This document shows, one piece after another, positions 48,430-59,071 of a stretch of DNA of 64,000 nucleotides. Position 1 is the stretch's first letter, and every line of letters begins with the position of its first letter. The position numbers were made by a program, and so were the translations under genes. Source of the DNA: Lingula anatina (lineage: Eukaryota; Brachiopoda; Lingulata; Lingulida; Lingulidae); assembly GCF_001039355.2 (NCBI RefSeq), contig NW_019776034.1, positions 17,520 to 81,519 on the forward strand. Direction: 5' to 3'. The notes under the pieces were generated by a model. That model saw only the letters and a list, made by a program, of their open reading frames with translations. It had not been told where the DNA came from and ran no database searches.

Positions 48430-48583
48430 CAGGGGCGGATTGAGACCGTCTTCTGGGTCAGATTTTCAAGTTTACGTTGAGGGGCATCTAATTTTTTTCT
48501 GACAGAAGATGGTCAAAAATGCACGATGGATCAACAAAGATAATTTGAAAGACTGTCAGAAAATAGCTCTGGATCCGCCCCTG
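48430..48583 (+). mobile_element. MITE, copy C (hAT-like termini)
   Basis: A 154-bp element with terminal inverted repeats CAGGGGCGGATTGAGA and TCTGGATCCGCCCCTG. It lies directly after the foldback and within the LINE remnant. A roughly 40-bp text (CTGTGAGCAATCGTGCAAAA) occurs on both sides of the foldback/MITE pair (about 48121 and 48607). Confidence 0.8.
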
Positions 48584-49047
48584 CATTTCACAAAGATGTT
48601 TGCGACAGCATCTCCTAGAACTGTGAGCAACCGTGCAAAAGATGCATGTACATTTCACCAGGCAGATGTACATGTACATGTATACTCGAGTGCAGCGCTG
48701 TGTGGGATCAAAACGTTCCGTTTAATATTGATTATGTAACTAAAAACTAGAAGACATACAAATACAAGTAGTTCGGTTTGTTACAGGTGATTACTAATCT
48801 AAACACCCCGGGTCAGGTACCTTAATGCTGCATGACAATGGCCCAGTCAAACTTTAACTAGGGTCAAATTGCAGAGGCTCGAAGTCATGTGGAAAATAAT
48901 TTACAGCCACTTACCAGCTTACAGAAAACTAGGGAATTTCCTACAATCAAGATCGACAAAGATACGGATACAAGATAAAGCATTTTAGAACCGCGAGACA
49001 ACGAACCCCTACGTAACAAAAAGTACTATGTCATTTACACTCCATTT

Positions 49048-49635
49048 CCATAGATTTTTAGATCGATCTATCCCTGTGGGGAGTCTCACTAGATTACTGT
49101 CAGCTTGGCCGGCTTAAAGGTAAATACGAACCGAGCATCGGTGGAGTGTGGATTCCCAGTAACACATGTAAACCACTTCTACTAGATTCTTATATGGCTC
49201 AAATAAATTCGACATGCCAAGGGATAAACTGAATAGATCACTCGATCAGCCATAAAAGACCTTTAGACTGCTCCTTTCTTTAAATTTATGGTTGTAAATT
49301 TAACCTACTTCAGTGACCTACTTTCCTACCCCATTGACATACAGCTTAGAATGCCAGCAGAAAAATATGTTCAAACATCATTTTCGAGTAAAATTAAACA
49401 ATGCCTTTTGGTAATTCTCTTAGTTATACTACTTGAAACTATATGCTGGCATTTGGTTGGTTTTTGTGACAAAAAATTGACTTTGTATGCATCTTTAAGC
49501 GTCTGTCCCGCCTACTAAAAGCTGTAAGGGGGTAATTAACTATGGTGTCCGCTCGGCTGACTGCAATTTAGCCTGAACCCCCAGGGAGTTAGGTCGATCT
49601 AAAACTTAATCTTTAGATCGATCTAAATCTCTGGG
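49048..49635. mobile_element. Possible MITE with GATCGATC-containing terminal inverted repeats
   Basis: CCATAGATTTTTAGATCGAT at 49048 pairs with ATCGATCTAAATCTCTGGG ending at 49635 with small differences. The interior has no recognisable coding sequence. Inverted-repeat ends make a non-autonomous DNA element plausible, but no target-site duplication is clear. Confidence 0.4.
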
Positions 49636-49753
49636 AAAGCACCCTTAAAGCACCGAAGGCAAAAAATGTGCAATTGAACGCTGATTAAAAAAATAATTCC
49701 ATAGGTGGAACAATATAGTAGACTAAATCATCAGAAAAAATGACATCGTGCAT

Positions 49754-49905
49754 ACAGACATCACCCTGAGCTTCAGAGATAACTTGCCACTAACCTCTTC
49801 ACTATAGCCTATCTTCATCGTGTCAAGTAACTTGACACGATGAAGATAGGCTATAGTGAAGAGGTTAGTGGCAAGTTATCTCTGAAGCTCAGGGTGACAG
49901 ACATC
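49754..49905. mobile_element. Perfect 135-bp foldback with 8-9 bp flanking direct repeats
   Basis: Positions 49762-49896 form a perfect palindrome, two 67-bp arms around a single base at 49829 (arm end CACCCTGAGCTTCAGAG, centre GTCAAGT-A-ACTTGAC). The direct repeat ACAGACATC flanks it at 49754-49762 and 49897-49905. A perfect inverted repeat bounded by an 8-9 bp direct repeat is what a recently inserted hAT (8 bp) or Mutator-type (9 bp) MITE leaves. A sequencing or assembly foldback artefact is the alternative. Confidence 0.7.
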
Positions 49906-51964
49906 TAAGAGGCCTTCAAAGTCAAGCTGATGTGCTATAAATCAGAGAAATTGTCTCTAAGCTGCAACTGCGCCAGTTTCTGTCCCTTCAGCGGAACTGT
50001 ACAGATACCGTACTGATCTGTGAGCTGTAGGCCTGCTTTGCTGCATCGTGGACCAATTATAAATGTGTACATGGCTGCACTGCGGCCACATGTTTGTGCC
50101 TTTGTCCTGTATCCGCCAGCAATGGCGCCCATATTACATTCAAGAGGGACAAGATACTAAATGCTGAGGTGTTCTTGATCATATAAGCATTGTCGCTGCG
50201 TCTCTTTTAAGATGCAGTTAACTGGCAAGTGTTTTGGGGGAGGTGGCTGACTCTGGTTCCCATGGCCCTCAGCACCTTAAGGTACCTTTAAGTAAGGCCC
50301 CTATTTCACACAGATTACGAACCCGACGAATCGCCAGGAATTGACAAATTTCAGGATTCGTGAGATTTTGCCAATTTTCTGGTCTAATTCGACACGCTCA
50401 CGATTCAGTTACGATACAGGTACGATAGTGTTACGAATATTCGTGGGATTCGGCTGGAATNCGACGCGTTTTAAATATATAATACAGTTTTAATTAATAA
50501 TATTTATGACCACTAGAAAGAATCGTATGAGTTAAAGTCATAATAACTCTTCGTTTTGGCCAAAAAATGGATTTTCCTGAAAAAAACGGCAATTTTCCGG
50601 TACTTACCAATGGTCAACGACCCCATTCCTGCATACAAAGTTAATCCAGGTTTTTTTTCCTAAACGTACGGATTTTTGTTAAATCTCTTAAGAGATTTTA
50701 ACTGACGGAGCCCTCTCTGACATTGCATAGTCACTGGTGACCTACTTAAAACCGCGGGAAAAGCAGACAACAACAACACTATATAACAATAACATAAGAT
50801 TCATGAAATATATTTGTCTTTTTGATAAAAATGCATTTATATCCACAATTGTGCTATTCTGGGGTTTTCGTTATTCGACGCACTGTACAAAAACTTGCAA
50901 CTTACGTCTGCGTCTGCATCAATTCGCTTCGCGCCATGTTATTTTGGTCTCGAATGAACACGAGAATCCGCGTGACACCCTTACGTCATTAGCAACGGAT
51001 GCCTTGATGACCAGGAATAAAGGCATCGAAAGCCCTATTGACAAGCACAGATTTTAGTTTTACTACAATAACGGCCGTTTTAGTGGTAAAATACAATAGG
51101 ATATATTTCCATGCGTTGTCTATAATGTATTTCTTGCAGAATATTGAATCTCAAATGAAGAGTTATTATTGCTTTACGAATAGCTGTAGGAAACTGATAA
51201 GTTATAAAAATGTATCATATTATTGAACAGTGCGTATTTTATTTTATTTTTTTTTTTTTTTATTTATTTTTTTTTTTGTTTTGTTTTGTTTTTCCGTCAT
51301 TGGTACAAACCCTTACATTGTAACATGATAATGTAAGATAATTTCAATGTTTTAATTTCTACCTTACAAAAAAGGAGTTTGAACGATAAACTACAGCGTA
51401 TTGTGTACCCGTTTAAAAATGTTCCAAAGTCAATATACAAGAACTTATATCTTACAAAGCCAAAAGCAGACAAGTTCAGAGACAGGTCAAGCAATTATTT
51501 GTGAGGAAAATATTGACATTTTCCCAAAAAGAAATTAAATTACACTCAAATAATCTTCCATGGAGTTTGCCGCGGGCGGGATAGTTGGGGCTCTAAATAT
51601 ACCTGCCAACACTACGTCTTTATCGAATATAAGACTAACAAATGACGAATGCCATTGTTTAAGTAAGTTGAAAGCAGGAAGTTTTGATCAATCATTGTAA
51701 AATAAAATTTAAATATTTCATTTCATTCCTTATAAGTAGAGAGTGAAGAGGGATAAAATATCATTTATTGCAGCTGCTGGTGCTGGAACTTGATTCGTAT
51801 TAAGCCACGGAAGGTGCAACCCAGACACCACATTTATATTTAAACAAAATTTTAATTACTATTGAGAAAAGACATCGTATTAACAAACTGATAAGTATCA
51901 AGACAACTCCAAGGTAGAGAACAGAGAATTTAAATGTACAAAATTGCATAGGAAAACGAAACGG
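49906..51964. other. Upstream region of lectin copy 1
   Basis: No gene recognised. From about 50470 it is duplicated at 55465 onward (for example ATTTATGACCACTAGAAAGA versus ATTTATGACCAATGGAAGGA). A block with GCCGCGGGCGGGA at about 51570 recurs at about 56430 and, with the text up to the start codon, probably contains the lectin promoter. An N lies at 50461, just before the duplication starts. Confidence 0.6.
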
Positions 51965-52695
51965 ATGATGCCAACTGCAGTCAACATGAAGTCTCTCAAT
52001 GTGGCGTTGTCTATGGCATTATCCATCTTGGCGCTGGTGTTTGGCTCGGGTCACCATTATTACAACCCAGAGGGGTGCAAGACCCACATCTCTCACTCCT
52101 CTGTATTCATGTCTTTCGCCGTAAGGGGTGTGGCTTGGTGTGCATCTCATTGCTCCCTGGATGAGGCATGTAAGGGGTTTAACTTGGAGCTCGCTTACTC
52201 CGAATTCAAATTGTGCGAACTGGTGAATGTCACATCAGATATATATGGAACAGATATCATTTGGAGACCTGGATACTCCTTTTACGAAAAGGTGAGAAAG
52301 CTGGGAATGTCCTCCGTAATTGGTGTCGAAGGTTAATCAATGTAAATTAATTTGGAATGGCTTCAAACAAGTATGTTTAAGTTAATTGTACCTAAAATAC
52401 TTTTTGGGAAAATTCTTGGATTTTATTCTGTGATTTCAATATTATTTGATTTCATGATTTTAAATCCCTTGTTATTTCTGAATTAATTAGCTCATATTAC
52501 ATAATAAATAACTAAATTAAAAAAGAAAACGTGAAGATCTATTTTGTAAAAGCCCTTGTTGCTGGAGCCAACGTCCTTTAAATAACGTCTAAGAGAACGG
52601 CTAAATTTAACCCCTGTGCCAAAGATCGACTGGTCTATTACATTTCATGAAATTATTTATTTGTCAATGAATCAAGTAATGAATGAATCGATTCC

Positions 52696-52778
<83 letters not shown>

Positions 52779-54202
52779 TGCTTGCTTTGATTGTATTGGC
52801 CCTCATTTTGAATAAAAATGTATTTGATATTTTGTTCTTTAGTGGCTGGCTATAACATAAATGATATACATGTACCTTTTTGCATTTAAAAAACTTGTGA
52901 CGGCCTTACATCAATAGCACCTTTTGAAAAAGCATTGCCTAGTAACTTTATAGTTTCATAACGTTAACTACAGCATAAGATTTTTTTATGATTCCATGCG
53001 TATCTTTATCGACTAAGAAGAATATCAATAAATAGAATAGTTCATTAATTTTTTTTTCATTTAATCGTGTCATTTAGCAGTACATTTAAAATCTGAACCA
53101 TCTGGTACATCCAATCGCGAACGTGACATGTGTCATACATATTTTACAATTTCCAGGTATCCACTGGCTTCGTGACCAACACTTGTGACCTGTTCAATTT
53201 AACAAGTATGTTATTATCCCTTTTATTTTTCTTCTTCTTTAATATATTTTGGACAACGTCAATGCACAATCAAACTATGGCTATGCTCGTCTTACATTGT
53301 TTCATGATCATTGAAGTTATTGGTATATTGGATTAGTAAATTATACCGATAATTTCAAAAGCAGATAATGTTATATTGTTTCCACGATTGGGAAGATTGT
53401 TTCTGCCGTTTTATTCCTTTTACGCTCTCTACTTTACCGTCCATCCCCAGAAAGGGGAGAGAGGTAGGAGAGAGAGAGACCAGTTACATCCTATGCATAC
53501 TTCGCCTACTTTTTACTTACATAATTACCAATAAAACATGATCTGTATTATTGCCTTCAGTCCCAGAGGGTTTTGTAGAGTTGGGGAATCCTTCAGCGTG
53601 GTATTACCATGGGACTAACAAAGTGTGGGAAGAAGCCAGGTCCTTCTGCCAGTCTCTTGGCTCTTCGGTCTTCCTGACAACAATTAAGGACGCCGAAGAG
53701 AACGCTGTGCTTGTTGACTATGTTCACACCAATGGTGGAAGTAAGGAGTTTATATCACTTTTCCACAGTAATGTTTTATAATCATCTTATTCTCGTGTAA
53801 TTGCTATTACTATGTTATTACTATGTCGTTTTGTAGTTCTTTATTTTACTTTATAGCCATTAATATCAATATTGCGAGGATGATTATTTTTTTATGTAAT
53901 GCATGTTTAAAGTACCAGTTCTGCAGCAATTAGAGAAAGAATTCTCTTTGATTCTGTGTTTTATTCCAGGACATTTTTGGACCGATGGTATCAATGGCGG
54001 CGGCTATTGGGTCTGGAATCACACTGGACACAATGTGACGTACACTAACTGGGCAGGCGTTTCGTCTGGTCAAATCTCGACCAGATGCCTTATTGTTATT
54101 GTTCGGTCGAACACCACTTACCCGATTCACGGAAAATGGCTCAAACCCTCTTGTGACTTAAGCGTCGATTTTATTTGTAAAATCTACCCCTTTTTCTCCT
54201 AA
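51965..54202 (+). CDS. Secreted C-type lectin with PAN/apple-like N-terminal region, copy 1
   Basis: Four exons: 51965-52291, 53157-53205, 53561-53740 and 53970-54202, joined in phase 0, 1 and 1. A signal peptide follows the ATG at 51986 (LNVALSMALSILALVFGSG); the ATG at 51965 is also shared with copy 2. Residues to about 125 form a Cys-rich region (GCKTH, WCASHC, ACKGFN, LCELVN, TCDLFN) like PAN/apple domains. Exons 3-4 encode a C-type lectin domain: WYYHGTNKVWEEARSFC, FWTDGIN and YWVWNHTG, and the terminal Cys pair PSCDLSVDFIC. The sugar-binding EPN/QPD motif and the WND motif are absent, so calcium-dependent sugar binding is doubtful. N-glycosylation sites NHT, NVT and NTT are present. Likely an extracellular recognition protein, perhaps in immunity (inference). 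Confidence 0.82.
52697..52775. repeat. 79-base poly(T) tract
   Basis: An uninterrupted T run in intron 1 of lectin copy 1, absent from copy 2 at the same place. Its true length is likely uncertain in the assembly. Confidence 0.9.
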
Positions 54203-55617
54203 TAAGCTTGTGTTGTGCCTACAATAATAATGAGAATGACTCAAGGAAAAATACAAAAAGGCAAATTCGATATGAAACAGGAGACGATGTTATAATATAC
54301 ATGGCATAGGAATGGAAACTTGTTTTTGTCTCTTTTCGGTGTAGATTTTATCTGTGTTACATGTTACTCATCTTTCTTCAAGTGGAGACTTATTTAACAA
54401 CGTTTTAAATGAGTGTGGTTGTATGTGCGTTCCACTTCACTCGGGCATCTTGATATGGGTTAACAAGTCCTGACAGCCTTTAGAAACTTTTTTTATAAAA
54501 CTTTTATTTAACACATTTTTTGTTGAATCAACGAAACTACACACAAAAGCACATTTGTTAACTTCGTATTAGTTTTCAATCTCAAATACTTGTCAGAATT
54601 TTCGTGGCTTTGTGTAATCATCATGTAGCGTTAAGTCATAACACCTCATTGCTATTACGGCACAGCCAATCAATATCTCTCTTACAATATAATGGGATCT
54701 GGACTTGTGTTTTCGACTCCTTTTTGCTTCAAGATATAGCAAAAACTCTCTAAACAAACAAGCATTGACGTACCTTTAAAAAGTGATATTTAAGAATAAA
54801 TTTGAGAATATCTACCCGTCTATGTATGGTTGTTTGTGAAAAAAAATCTGATTAAACACAGATGTTTCTTACCCACGTCCAAGTTTTCTCTTCTTACCTA
54901 AAATGTTTAATTTTTTAGAGACAGATAGAGAGGATGGATTTCTATTTCTTCTTTCCATCCTTGATCTTAAAGAGCAGGTTTTCCCATAGAATCATTGGCT
55001 CGAAGATTGGTCTATGCTGTTGGACCTTATTCTTCTTTGGCCAAAGGCCAATTACATTGCAGTGCGTTGAAGCACTTTTAACGCAGTGCAATTTGATATT
55101 TCCTCGGTTTTATGACACGGAAACCATGATAGGAAATAGACCAAAGATTTTCCGGCTTATAAAATTATTTTGTGGAATTAGTAAAGTACAATGAAAAGCT
55201 AGAAAATCGGCAACTGGTCAGAATTGGCCCAAGAACATAAAACCCAATCACTGACCGTAGTTAAATATTGATTAATGGTTTGTTATATATAAAGTTAAGG
55301 AATAAAACGTTGTGTCAAGTAGTCAAATTTATATCGCTTACCGTTTCCAATGTTTCTCCAACTTTTGTGAAAAGAATGTGAGATACTTTTCTCCACTTCA
55401 ATCCGAGTGTACCGACCAAGATGTGTTACATATAGTTCTAATGTGTTGTTTATATACGGCACGCCTTAATGTATTATACAATTTTAATTACTGATATTTA
55501 TGACCAATGGAAGGAATCGTATGAGTTATCATTGAGTTTTATGCATTAAGAAATTATAAATACGAAGTCGTACAAAGTAAAACCATGATTCATCTTTATT
55601 TCACTTTGGCCATAAAA
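54203..55617. other. 3' flank of lectin copy 1 and spacer between copies
   Basis: Up to about 54965 this matches the 3' flank of copy 2. No coding sequence is recognised in the spacer 54965-55465. After 55465 the upstream part of copy 2 begins. Confidence 0.55.
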
Positions 55618-56161
55618 AAATCTAGAATTATACAGACATACATTCACCAAGAGCATTGTTTTTAATGGTTTCTTATAAATTTGACATTTTGAAGACAAAG
55701 ACAAAGGAGCGTATTTCTAATCTTAACAGTACCCATTGTATACAACTACGTCGTCATCATCAGTAAGAATAGCTGTAGGTAACTAATAAGTAATACATAT
55801 GTATCATATTATTGAACAGTGCGTTTTTTTTTGTTTTTTTTTTTGTCTTTCCGTCATTAGCTCAACCCAATTCCTTCCTGTATTGGCACAAATCTAGAAT
55901 TATACAGACATACATTCACCAAGAGCATTGTTTTTAATGGTTTCTTATAAATTTGACATTTTGAAGACAAAGACAAAGGAGCGTATTTCTAATCTTAACA
56001 GTACCCATTGTATACAACTACGTCGTCATCATCAGTAAGAATAGCTGTAGGTAACTAATAAGTAATACATATGTATCATATTATTGAACAGTGCGTTTTT
56101 TTTTGTTTTTTTTTTTGTCTTTCCGTCATTAGCTCAACCCAATTCCTTCCTGTATTGGCAC
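55618..56161. repeat. 272-bp tandem duplication, apparently identical
   Basis: Positions about 55618-55889 recur at 55890-56161, offset 272 bp, with no difference that I can see, including the T-rich tract. It lies upstream of lectin copy 2. At the corresponding place in copy 1 (about 51170-51310) there is only one unit, so the event came after the larger duplication. Confidence 0.9.
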
Positions 56162-56825
56162 AAACCCTTACATTGTACATGTAAAATGACAATGCAAGAT
56201 AATTTCGATAACATTATGTCTACCTTACAGAAAACAGGTATTTGAACGATAGTCAACAGCGTATTGTATACCCGTTTGAAAATGTTCCAAAGTCAATATA
56301 CAAGAACGTGTATCTTACAAAGCCCAAAACATACAAGTGCAGAGACAGGTCAAGCAATTATTTGTGAGAAAGATATTGACATTTTCCCAAAAAGAAATTA
56401 AATTACACTCAAATAACCTTCCATGGAGTTTGCCGCGGGCGGGACAGTTGTGTCTGTAAATGTGCGTGTCAAAACTTCGTTTTTTTATCGAATATAAAAC
56501 TAACAGACGACGAATGCTATTGTTAAAGTAACTTGGCAGGAGGAAGTTTGGATCAATCAGTGTAAAATTTATTTTAAATATTTAATTCATTCCGTATAAG
56601 TAGAGAGTGAAGAGGGTTCAAACACCACTTATTGCAGCTAGCGCTGGAACTTGGTTCGTATTAAGCCACGGAACGTGAACCTTAGACACCATATCTATAT
56701 TTGAACGGGATTTTAATACCTGTTGAGAGAAAACATCGCGTTAAAAAACTGATGAGTATCGAGACAACTCCAAGGGAGAGAACAGAGGATTTAAATTTAC
56801 AAATTTACCTAGGAAAACTACACGG

Positions 56826-57522
56826 ATGATGCCGACTGCAGTCAACATGAAGTCTTTCATTGTGGCGCTGTCTATGGCATTCTCCATCATGGCGCTGGTA
56901 TGTGGCACGGGTCACCATTATTACAACCCAGAGGGGTGCAAGACCCACATCTCTCACTCTTCTGTGTTCAAGTCTCTAGCTGTAAGGGGTGTGGCTTGGT
57001 GTGCGTCTCATTGCTCCCTGGATGAGACATGTAAGGGGTTTAACTTGGAGCTCGTTGACGCCGAATTCATATCGTGTGAACTGGTGAATGTCACATCAGA
57101 TATGTATGGAACAGATCTCATTTGGCGTCCTGGATACTCTTACTATGAAAAGGTGAGGAAACTGGAATCTGTCCTCTGTTTTTTTTTTTTCTCTCTCTCT
57201 CTCTCTCTTGTGGCAATTCATTTAAATCAAGCAAGTTGGAATTTTAACAGGCGAGTTAATTGTATCAAAAAAGACCATATACAGGCAAGATAATGAAAAT
57301 AGCGCCCAAATAAATCCTTAATCAACAACCAATATTGAAATTGTCGAATAACTCTCACATTTTGATGTCTATCCGATACCTATCTCTGAAAAGGCGAAAA
57401 GTCCGGATATGCCCTACGTTATTGCTGTTGAAGGGCAGTGTAATCTAAGTTAGAATGGCCTTTAACAAGTATGTTTCAGTTCATTGTACTTGCAATGCTT
57501 TTTGTTTTCGATTTTTATTCTG

Positions 57523-57565
<43 letters not shown>

Positions 57566-58270
57566 TAATTTACTTATTTTAAATCCCTGGTTATTACTGA
57601 ATTAATGAGCTTACATTACAAAATGAATAACTAATTTATAATAAAACTGTGAAGATCCGTTTTGTAAAACCCCTTGTTCCTGGAGCCAACGTCCTCTAAA
57701 TGATATCTAAGAGAACGGCTATATTTGAACATCCCCTGTGCGAAAGATCGACTGGTCTATTACATTTCATGAAATTGTTTATTCATCAATGGATCAAATA
57801 ATGAATTGAATAATTTCATTTTTGTTTCTTTATTTACTTATTTATAATATATTTTCTGTTTTGGTTTTTTTATAAATGCAATCGTGTCATTTAGCAGTAC
57901 ATTTAAAATCTGAACCAGCTGGTACAACCAATCACGAACGTGACATGTGTCATACATATTTTACCATTTCCAGGTATCCGCAGGCTTCGTGGCCGATACT
58001 TGTGACCTGTTCAATTTAACAGGTATGTGGTTATCCTGTTTTCATTTTTCTTCTTCTTTGATATATTTTGGACTACGTCAATACACAATCAAACTATGGC
58101 GATGATCGTCTTACATTGGTTCATGATCAATGACGTTATTTGTGTACTGGATGAGTAGATGATAGGGCCTACTGGTAATTTCAAAAGAAAATATTGTTTT
58201 CACGATTGGAAAGATTGTTACTGCCATTTTATTCTTTTTACGCTCTCCGCTTTACCGTCTATAACCAGAA

Positions 58271-58311
<41 letters not shown>

Positions 58312-59071
58312 CAGCCACATCATATGCATACTTTGCGCACTTTTTACTTACATTATTACCTATAAAACATGTTCTGTATTATTGCCTTCAGTCCCAGAGG
58401 GGTTTGTACAGCTGGGAAATCCTTCAGCGTGGTATTACCACGGGACAAACAAAGTGTGGGAAGAAGCCAGGTCCTTCTGCCAGTCTCTTGGCTCTTCGGT
58501 CTTCCTGACAACAATTAAGGACGCCGAAGAGAACGCTGTGCTTGTTGATTATGTGCACGCTAATGGTGGAAGTAAGGATTCTCATATTACCATCTCACAA
58601 TAATTACGCTATTGTGTTTTACTGTCGTCATATTGTTTATCAATGACTTGAGTATTAAGATTTTTATTGTTGTTATTGTTTATGTCAATTTGTAGTTCTG
58701 ATTGCTTAATCTACTTCTTGTTGTTACCCTTTTTGCCTCAATCTCATTTATACATCAATGACATTTCATACTTTTCTTGTAAGGTCACAATTATTTCAAA
58801 ACGTACTTGTGCTACAGTTATTTTTAAAAATATGTTATATTTTGTAGCCCATTTTTACACCGATGGGATCAATACCGGCAGCTATTGGGTTTGGGACCAC
58901 ACCGGGGAGAACCTGACGTACACCAACTGGGCAAGCATTGCGGACGGTACCGCGTGTTTTATCGTTCTTGTTATGTCGGACACTGCTGACCCGCTCCATG
59001 GGCAATGGTACAGAATACCTTCTGATAACCCCTTTGATTTTGTCTGTAAACTTTATCCCTCTTTCAAATAA
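56826..59071 (+). CDS. Secreted C-type lectin with PAN/apple-like N-terminal region, copy 2
   Basis: Four exons: 56826-57152, 57974-58022, 58392-58571 and 58848-59071, the first three with exactly the lengths of copy 1. The first ATG is 56826; the signal peptide (FIVALSMAFSIMALVCGTG) fits a start at 56847 as well. Exon 1 keeps all Cys of the PAN/apple-like region. Exon 3 differs from copy 1 at only two of about 59 residues. Exon 4 (FYTDGINTGSYWVWDHTG, then DNPFDFVC) is far more different and has lost the Cys that should pair before the last Cys (IPSD instead of PSCD). EPN/QPD and WND motifs are absent here too. Still open and with good splice sites, so probably functional. Confidence 0.82.
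58273..58306. repeat. (GA)n microsatellite in intron 2 of lectin copy 2
   Basis: A GA run about 17 units long. Copy 1 has only a short GA stretch at the matching site (53457-53480), showing expansion after the duplication. Confidence 0.85.

Larger units (their letters stand above)
47560..48725 (+). mobile_element. Decayed non-LTR retrotransposon (jockey/CR1-like) reverse transcriptase fragment
   Basis: In shifting + strand frames I can read scraps of a LINE reverse transcriptase: SRVPQEDELGLLFFI near 47573, VRLFADDI near 47660 (the YADD-type active site as FADD), DDLNPTREWDSQFNAKIC near 47717, IDFKWIGHINNI near 48058, and ILECSAVWDQN near 48685. Their order matches the end of the RT and the thumb of jockey/CR1-type elements. 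Frameshifts and stops show it is dead. It is interrupted by a MITE (47805-47970), a foldback (48165-48424) and a second MITE (48430-48583). Confidence 0.7.

Noticed and set aside
49935-50132. 65-residue minus-strand open frame
   Set aside because: I recognise no domain, and no convincing splice partner was found; it does not look like the missing 5' exon of the bZIP gene. Left unannotated.
50280-50460. Possible repeat with ATTCG motifs (GATTCGTGAGATT, ATTCGTGGGATTCGG)
   Set aside because: Several ATTCG-like motifs recur, but I could not define inverted ends or a repeat unit.
51944-51964. Longer N-terminus (MHRKTKR) for lectin copy 1
   Set aside because: The upstream ATG is not conserved in copy 2 and would put charged residues before the signal peptide; starts at 51965 or 51986 are shared.
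52616-52855. Open frame rich in Phe
   Set aside because: Translation of the 79-base T run in lectin intron 1.
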